8,583 nucleotides of DNA from Candidatus Omnitrophota bacterium (GTDB lineage: Bacteria > Omnitrophota > Gorgyraeia > 2-02-FULL-51-18 > JAGOUK01). The notes beneath the pieces were generated by a model. That model did no database searches, was not told where the DNA came from, and was given only the letters and a program-made list of their open reading frames with translations. This document shows, piece by piece, positions 1-4,431 of this stretch (its first letter is position 1; every line of letters begins with the position of its first letter). A program made the position numbers and the translations under genes. Location: NCBI GenBank assembly GCA_018061225.1, contig JAGOUK010000048.1, positions 1 through 8,583 on the forward strand, in the 5' to 3' direction.

Positions 1-303
1 GGTTTGAATCTGCGTCTCACACACCGGCCCGTGTATCCCCTCGAGCGTCTGCGCCACGGATTCACGGATGATGGCCAGCGGGGTCCTCAACTCATGCGAA
101 ACCGTCGAAATAAATTCGGATTTGAGTTTGTCCAGCTTCTGCAGGTCATGATTGCGCTGTTCAAGTTCGCGATAAAGATGGCGGACGCCTTGATTGGTCT
201 TCTGCGCGGCCCACCGGGTGTCTTCGAGCTCCCGCTTGAGCGACGCATTTTCCTGGATCAATCCCCGAAGCTTCTCTTCCGGCGAGGCGGGTTTATCCGT
301 CAT
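1..303 (-). CDS. Soluble sensor histidine kinase, N-terminal part (cut by window edge)
   Basis: The 101 visible codons start at ATG 303 and run off the left edge. Residues 1-60 are highly charged and helical (QENASLKRELEDTRW, LYRELEQRNHDLQKLDKL), most likely a coiled coil. They lead straight into a HisKA dimerisation domain with the H-box SEFISTVSHELRTPL, where His70 is the predicted phosphorylation site. The ATP-binding HATPase_c domain should lie beyond the window. There is no signal peptide, membrane segment or PAS/GAF sensor before the H-box, so I infer a cytoplasmic kinase that takes its input from a partner, perhaps one of the receivers encoded just upstream. The start overlaps the end of the preceding response regulator by 11 bp and has no clear Shine-Dalgarno, which points to translational coupling. 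The histidine kinase call is firm; the specific role is unknown. Confidence 0.93.
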   Translation of the reverse strand, partial: MTDKPASPEEKLRGLIQENASLKRELEDTRWAAQKTNQGVRHLYRELEQRNHDLQKLDKLKSEFISTVSHELRTPLAIIRESVAQTLEGIHGPVCETQIQT

Positions 304-679
304 CGCGGCCGCCGGGCAGGTGTTCCGCCAACGCTTCAATGAGAGGATTGCCGTCAACGGTCTTGACCACGTAATCATCCGCCCCGGCTTTGCGGGCCCG
401 GCCGGCATCCAGCGCGTCAATATGTCCGGTGATCATGATGATCTTGGCGTCGGGATGAAGCATCCTGATGTTGAGGCAAATCTCGAACCCTTCCGCGTCC
501 GGCAGCACCGTGTCCACGATCGCCGCGTCGATGGAATGTGAGCCCGCGAGATTCGCCGCTTCCTGGGCCGACCGCGCCTCCAAGGGCTCCGCATGGCCGG
601 CTTGGCGCAGAATGCGCTTAATGATCTTGCGGTCCTGTTCATTGTCATCCACCACCAGGATCTTAAGCGCTTGATTCAT
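293..679 (-). CDS. Single-domain response regulator (CheY-like receiver)
   Basis: A 128-residue protein consisting only of a receiver domain. The acidic pair is in ILVVDDNEQD (Asp11, Asp12), the phospho-acceptor is Asp56 in AIVDTVLPDAEGFE, the switch Thr is Thr84 in IIMITGH, and the conserved Lys is Lys106 in DDYVVKT. There is no DNA-binding or enzymatic output domain, so it should act by passing phosphate on or by protein contact. An in-frame ATG 45 bp further upstream (724) exists, but the start at 679 is preferred. It has a strong Shine-Dalgarno (GGGGAGGA) five bases before it, begins the family's normal N terminus, and overlaps the upstream stop as ATGA. It is the third gene of the operon, between an Rcp1-like receiver and a soluble kinase, and is a plausible phosphate donor or acceptor for that kinase. 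Confidence 0.93.
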   Translation of the reverse strand: MNQALKILVVDDNEQDRKIIKRILRQAGHAEPLEARSAQEAANLAGSHSIDAAIVDTVLPDAEGFEICLNIRMLHPDAKIIMITGHIDALDAGRARKAGADDYVVKTVDGNPLIEALAEHLPGGRDDG

Positions 680-1143
680 TCGGTCCTCCCCGGTAAGAGA
701 CTCACATGGGTCCAATATTCGCAAAGGGCATTCACCGACCGCCTGAAGTCCTCATAATCAACCGCTTTGGGGATATAGCTGGCGACGCCGGATTGGTATG
801 CCCGAAGAATATCATTCTCGTGACGGGACGTGGTCATGATGACAATGGGGATTTCGCGCATCGCGGGATCCTTCTTGAGCATCTCAATCACCCCGAATCC
901 ATCAATACCCGGCATATTGAGATCCAACAGCAGAAGATCCGGCCGTTCGCCTTCCGGCCGGCCGGCATGAGCCCCTCGCCCATAAATAAAATCCAGGGCA
1001 TCCTGTCCGCTGCGCGCGGTCCAAAGCCGGCTGGGCGGAACGGAGGACGCGAAGGCCCTCGCGGCGATCTTCAAATCCGCCTCATTATCTTCAACAAGAA
1101 GGATTTGCAGCGCTTTTTTGCCGGTGAAAGGCATATTCGTCAT
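676..1143 (-). CDS. Rcp1-like single-domain response regulator
   Basis: A 155-residue receiver protein. Visible motifs are LLVEDNEADLK (Glu18, Asp19), phospho-acceptor Asp74 in LLLLDLNMPGIDGFGV, Thr104 in IVIMTTSRH and Lys126 in YIPKAVDY. The longer beta2-beta3 region (DFIYGRGAHAGRPEGERPD) and the tail EDFRRSVNALCEYWTHVSLLP are typical of the Rcp1 family, whose founding member is the partner of cyanobacterial phytochrome Cph1. Members usually sit next to a phytochrome-type histidine kinase, as here. The start at 1143 overlaps the kinase stop by 4 bp (ATGA). Met4 at 1134 is a possible alternative, and neither has a strong ribosome site, so coupled translation is likely. No output domain is present. 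Inferred role: direct phosphate acceptor of the membrane kinase encoded upstream, possibly feeding the next receiver and kinase. Confidence 0.94.
   Translation of the reverse strand: MTNMPFTGKKALQILLVEDNEADLKIAARAFASSVPPSRLWTARSGQDALDFIYGRGAHAGRPEGERPDLLLLDLNMPGIDGFGVIEMLKKDPAMREIPIVIMTTSRHENDILRAYQSGVASYIPKAVDYEDFRRSVNALCEYWTHVSLLPGRTE
684..691 (-). promoter_or_regulatory. Ribosome binding site deciding the start of the second response regulator
   Basis: GGGGAGGA ends five bases before ATG 679, inside the 3' end of the preceding gene. It is the strongest Shine-Dalgarno in the operon and rules in favour of 679 over the in-frame ATG at 724. Confidence 0.75.
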
Positions 1144-3083
1144 GAGATCGACCGCCCCGGCGCCTTCGGCAGTATCACCTTAAACTGGGCGCCTTGTCCG
1201 GGTTGAGATTCTGCCCAAACACGGCCCCCGTGGTCTTCCACGATCCGCTTAACAATGCTCAATCCCACCCCCGTCCCCTCATAAGACTCGTTGGTATGAA
1301 GACGCTTAAAAATTCCAAAGATCTGCTCCTGATACTTCGGGTCGATACCGATTCCGTTGTCCTTGACCCAAAACTCCCAGCGATCCCCGCGGTCAGTCCA
1401 TCCGATCTCCACTTTGGGCGGATCCGCGGCAACGGGTTCACCGTCAGATTTCTTTTTGGAAGAAAATTTTACCGCGTTTGAGATCAGGTTCAAAAATACT
1501 TCTGTTAATTTTACCCGGTCGCATAGGATGACCGGAAGATCTGCCGCCATGACCACCCTGGCGCCGGACGACTGGATATCAAAGTGAAGGCGCTCGATCG
1601 CATCCTTGACGATCTGACCCACTGAAAACGATTCGTACGGGTTACGAACCCGCGAAATACGCGATAACGACAGGAGATCATCGATCAGAAGGTTCATCTT
1701 GATCGCGCCTTTTTGGATCTCTTCCAGATAGTCCCGTCCGCGTTCGTCCAGCTGCTTCCCGCAATCTTCATTTAAAAAAGACGCAAAAGACGCGATCGCT
1801 CTCAAGGGGGCGCGGAGATCATGGCTCGCCGTGTAAACAAAACTGTCCAGCTCTGCGTTGGCTTTTTCGAGATACCGTTTCTGATCATCCAAATTTGATT
1901 CGGCAATACGGCGCTGACGCACTTCTTCTTCAAGCGTCTGATTGGCCCGCTCAAGCTCCGCGGTGCGTTCCAAGACCTGCTCAGATACGATGCGCGCCCT
2001 ATGAATCGCCTCCCATAAAAAGTAGGCCAAAAAAGCCGCAAATAGGGTCACGGATCCGGACGCCGCCCATGGCAGCCAGGGCTTTCGGTTGGAATCTAGT
2101 TCGGGACGATAGAGACATATGATGTCCCAGGTCTCGTCACCAAATACAAATTGCTGCGAAAACTTCAATGCCTCGCTCTGCCGGATGGCCTCCGCGTTTA
2201 AGGGGCGTTCCGGCCGCTCGAGACGGCGGGAGCCGAAGTAAGCAGCCACCCGGGACACCCCGTCACCCCTCGTTAACACAAGATAGGTGTCGGAGGCGGA
2301 AGGAGCGAGCCGCCCTAAAGCGGCCTGCAGGAGGATGTCCGGGTCTGACCCCGGATTGGCCTCGAGCATCGCGCTTGCCGCGAGGGTACGATCATGGGCA
2401 TCGGCTTCAAAGTTCTTCTGGCCGATCTTAAGATCGGCGTAGCTGAGCGCAAGGTGGATCTGTGAAGCGATAAAGAGACCCACGCACATGACCAGAATGA
2501 TGGGCAGACTTGAGTTTGAACGTTTCCATCCGGCACGGACAAACGCGGCGCCGAATATCCCGAACACCAACGCCTCATGCACGGACATCAGCATGTGAGG
2601 GGCCCAAACCACGGACCGCTGAACTCCCCAAAGATAACTGACTGCCGCGCCGGCCGCGAGCGACGAACACAGCGACCCCGCCCAGCCGTGGACACGCTGA
2701 CGCACCGCCCCGTCCGCCAATCCAAAAGCGGCAAACCCCGCCGAAGCAAATGCAAAGGCCAGTCTCACACTCACCGAGCCGTACACCAAATGCGGGATCA
2801 AAGCTCCGTAGGCGCAAACGACGCTGCCCAGTAAGGCCCCTGGTTTTCGGTAGCCGCTGCCGACAAAAAAAAGCGCGCAACCCGCGCCGACAAATGCCAA
2901 CGCCGAACTCTGCGGAATCGGAATAAAGTCATGACGGATCCGCATGAGCGCTTCGCTTCTCAGCAGGCTCCCCACCAGCCCCGTGATGCCGAGCCCAAAA
3001 ATAAGCCCGCCCGCCAAAATAAAAACCGCCGTCCGTTCCTGTGTCGCCGCCGGAGGGAGTGAAGAATTGTGTGCTTTTTTCAT
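1140..3083 (-). CDS. Membrane sensor histidine kinase with 7-TM-like N terminus and CHASE-like periplasmic domain
   Basis: Taking ATG 3083 as start gives 647 residues. About seven hydrophobic segments fill roughly residues 15-215, including FIPIPQSSALAFVGAGCALFFVG and later SLPIILVMCVGLFIAS. They recall the multi-TM modules that precede PAS or CHASE domains in many kinases. Residues about 215-345 lack hydrophobic segments and end in a pattern like CHASE domains (FGDETWDIICLYRPEL) before another membrane helix near 350-370, so I infer a periplasmic ligand-binding domain. A coiled coil follows (about 375-410), then the H-box FVYTASHDLRAPLRAI with His421, N-box FLNLISNAVKF (about 530-540), G1 DNGIGID (575-581) and G2 GTGVGLSIV (604-612), so the catalytic core is complete. 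The H-box type matches phytochrome-like kinases, which pair with Rcp1 receivers such as the next gene. The frame is open back to 3182, and Met at 3095 is an alternative, but that ATG overlaps the -10 box. The ligand is unknown. Confidence 0.95.
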   Translation of the reverse strand: MKKAHNSSLPPAATQERTAVFILAGGLIFGLGITGLVGSLLRSEALMRIRHDFIPIPQSSALAFVGAGCALFFVGSGYRKPGALLGSVVCAYGALIPHLVYGSVSVRLAFAFASAGFAAFGLADGAVRQRVHGWAGSLCSSLAAGAAVSYLWGVQRSVVWAPHMLMSVHEALVFGIFGAAFVRAGWKRSNSSLPIILVMCVGLFIASQIHLALSYADLKIGQKNFEADAHDRTLAASAMLEANPGSDPDILLQAALGRLAPSASDTYLVLTRGDGVSRVAAYFGSRRLERPERPLNAEAIRQSEALKFSQQFVFGDETWDIICLYRPELDSNRKPWLPWAASGSVTLFAAFLAYFLWEAIHRARIVSEQVLERTAELERANQTLEEEVRQRRIAESNLDDQKRYLEKANAELDSFVYTASHDLRAPLRAIASFASFLNEDCGKQLDERGRDYLEEIQKGAIKMNLLIDDLLSLSRISRVRNPYESFSVGQIVKDAIERLHFDIQSSGARVVMAADLPVILCDRVKLTEVFLNLISNAVKFSSKKKSDGEPVAADPPKVEIGWTDRGDRWEFWVKDNGIGIDPKYQEQIFGIFKRLHTNESYEGTGVGLSIVKRIVEDHGGRVWAESQPGQGAQFKVILPKAPGRSIS

Positions 3084-3090
3084 CAGGAAT

Positions 3091-3119
3091 TTCATTATAC
3101 CCGATGGCCTCGGTATAAT
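3091..3119 (+). promoter_or_regulatory. Promoter for the aminotransferase gene
   Basis: A perfect TATAAT at 3114-3119 with a weak -35 (TTCATT, 3091-3096) at the ideal 17 bp spacing. The predicted start of transcription is about 3125-3127, giving a leader of about 55 nt before the aminotransferase ATG at 3181. The -35 overlaps the -10 of the leftward kinase promoter, so the two promoters probably compete for polymerase. Confidence 0.55.
3094..3099 (-). promoter_or_regulatory. -10 box (TATAAT) for the kinase operon
   Basis: A perfect TATAAT reading leftward, with its last base 10 nt before the preferred kinase ATG at 3083. Transcription would begin around 3086-3088, giving a leader of only a few bases and no Shine-Dalgarno. 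No good -35 hexamer is seen 16-18 bp upstream (GCTATT at 17 bp). The box is the left arm of an inverted repeat whose right arm is the opposing -10 box. Confidence 0.55.
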
Positions 3120-3125
3120 AGCCAC

Positions 3126-3209
3126 ATGGACAAAAAACACATCCTCATCATCGATGAGGTGCTCGGGGTCGAGACGGCGCATGGATCAGGCTGCCGCTTC
3201 CGTGCCTGA
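3126..3209 (+). other. Short upstream ORF resembling a response regulator N terminus
   Basis: ATG 3126 opens a 27-codon frame that begins MDKKHILIIDE, the usual first strand of a receiver domain, then runs out of homology and stops at TGA 3207-3209, inside the aminotransferase gene in another frame. It begins six bases after TATAAT, exactly where transcription should start, so it could be translated as a leaderless peptide. It may be a remnant of a deleted regulator gene, a leader peptide, or chance. No further receiver motifs follow. Confidence 0.3.
3143..3159. repeat. Short inverted repeat in the aminotransferase leader
   Basis: A perfect 7-bp stem, CCTCATC and GATGAGG, with a 3-base loop (ATC), lies in the predicted 5' leader 21 bp before the aminotransferase ATG. 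There is no T-run after it, so it is not an intrinsic terminator. It could fold in the RNA or serve as an operator, but it also falls inside the receiver-like short ORF. Confidence 0.4.
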
Positions 3210-4386
3210 TTATTTTTCCCGCCGGACCAACTGGCCGGCGGAGTCAGGGCGCGTTTCTGAACTCTTGGATACTTACCGCCAAAGCGGCGGCGAGTGGATC
3301 GATCTCACCGCGTCCAATCCGACGCGCTGTGGACTGGATCTCTGGGATGCCGCTTCCCTTGCCCCTTTAGCTGAAGCTGACAATCTCATCTACGACCCCG
3401 ACCCCAAGGGTCAGGCCAAAGCCCGTAAAGTCATCGCGGATTACTACGCGGCCAAAGGTGTCCGGGTGGACATCGATCAGATCATTCTGACTTCCGGAAC
3501 CAGCGAAGCCTACCATCTGGCACTAAGACTGCTGACGCATCCGGGTCAGACAGTCCTGACGCCCGCGCCAAGCTATCCTTTGATCGATCTTCTATTGGAC
3601 CTCAATGACATCCGCCAGGACCGTTATCAGCTGCGCTGCGATAACGCGGTCGCGGATCCGTCGCAAAACGGCTGGTCCTTCAACGCGGCCAGCGCGCGGT
3701 TGGCTCGGCAGTCCCAAACCCCCGCGCTCATCGCCATCCATGCCAATAATCCCACGGGCCACACCTTCAGCCCTGAGGAACGCGCCGCGTTGGTCGAATT
3801 TGCGCGAACAGAAAAAATGGCCCTGATCGTGGATGAGGTTTTTTTGGATTACTCGGCCCGCCCCAACGTGACTTTTGCTTCGGAAGAAAAAGTTCTGACG
3901 CTGACCCTGAGCGGTATCTCTAAGATCCTTGGCCTGCCTCAGATGAAGCTCTCCTGGATTGTCGTGAGCGGCCCGTCGGAAGAGCGGCAGGAAGCGTTGC
4001 GGCGGCTTGAGATCATGGCGGATATTTTTCTCTCGGTGAACACGCCGGCGCAGCACGCGCTTGGGCGCTGGATGGCCCGAGCGCCGCAAATACAAACTCA
4101 AATCAAGGAGCGAATCACCGTCAATCGCGGGGCGCTCGCCAAAGAACTCGGCGGACTCAGCAAACTCACCGTCCTCCCCTGCGCGGGCGCCTGGACCGCT
4201 ATCATTCAGCTCCCCGACGGGACTGATGACGAATCAATGGCATATGACCTACTCAAGGACTCCCGTGTTCTAACGCATCCGGGCTATCTTTTTGACTTTG
4301 CCTCGGGGTCTCATTTGGTTCTCTCCCTGCTTCCCACCGCTGATATTTTTTTGGAAGGCATTCGTCGGATCGCCGCGGCCGTTTGA
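3181..4386 (+). CDS. PLP-dependent aminotransferase, class I/II (fold type I)
   Basis: A 401-residue cytoplasmic aminotransferase that would move an amino group between an amino acid and a 2-oxo acid using pyridoxal phosphate. Motifs in order are LTASNPTRCGL (42-52), the PLP-phosphate loop SGTSEAY (105-111), APSYPLID (129-136), NNPTG (189-193, with the Asn that contacts the cofactor), VDEVFLDY (217-224, Asp218 pairing with the pyridine nitrogen) and SGISKILGLPQMKL (244-257), where Lys248 should form the Schiff base. Length is normal for the family. The position equivalent to the substrate-carboxylate Arg near the C terminus (HLRLS in classic members) reads SHLVLSLLP, so Val380 stands in its place. 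The frame is open upstream to 2944, but ATG 3181 gives a family-like N terminus (YFSRRTNW). Only a weak GAG lies before it. The amino-acid substrate cannot be named. Confidence 0.92.
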   Translation: MDQAAASVPDYFSRRTNWPAESGRVSELLDTYRQSGGEWIDLTASNPTRCGLDLWDAASLAPLAEADNLIYDPDPKGQAKARKVIADYYAAKGVRVDIDQIILTSGTSEAYHLALRLLTHPGQTVLTPAPSYPLIDLLLDLNDIRQDRYQLRCDNAVADPSQNGWSFNAASARLARQSQTPALIAIHANNPTGHTFSPEERAALVEFARTEKMALIVDEVFLDYSARPNVTFASEEKVLTLTLSGISKILGLPQMKLSWIVVSGPSEERQEALRRLEIMADIFLSVNTPAQHALGRWMARAPQIQTQIKERITVNRGALAKELGGLSKLTVLPCAGAWTAIIQLPDGTDDESMAYDLLKDSRVLTHPGYLFDFASGSHLVLSLLPTADIFLEGIRRIAAAV

Positions 4387-4413
4387 TTGGGAATCCTCAC
4401 TCCGCATTTTTTT

Positions 4414-4422
4414 TGATATAAT
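4414..4422 (+). promoter_or_regulatory. Extended -10 promoter for the GH94 gene
   Basis: The sequence TGATATAAT is an extended -10 element (TGn plus a perfect TATAAT at 4417-4422). It sits nine bases before the ATG at 4432, so transcription should start at or within about three bases of the start codon. No convincing -35 is present (TCCTCA at 17 bp), as is allowed for extended -10 promoters. No Shine-Dalgarno occurs between the box and the ATG. Confidence 0.6.
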
Positions 4423-4431
4423 CTCCGCTCT

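Noticed and set aside
680..724. Longer N terminus for the second response regulator (MRILDPCESLTGEDR)
   Set aside because: It overlaps the previous gene by 49 bp, is not part of the receiver fold, and the strong ribosome site points to 679.
706..1206. Plus-strand frame of 166 codons across the Rcp1-like gene
   Set aside because: It is antisense to a well-supported receiver gene and has no recognisable domain.
2944..3180. Extension of the aminotransferase back to ATG 2944
   Set aside because: This stretch lies antisense to the kinase gene and upstream of the predicted promoter, and adds nothing like the aminotransferase family. It is a shadow of the kinase frame.
3084..3182. N-terminal extension of the membrane kinase (start at 3182)
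   Set aside because: The extra 33 residues are antisense to the receiver-like ORF and overlap both promoter boxes. The protein's membrane region begins only after the Met at 3083.
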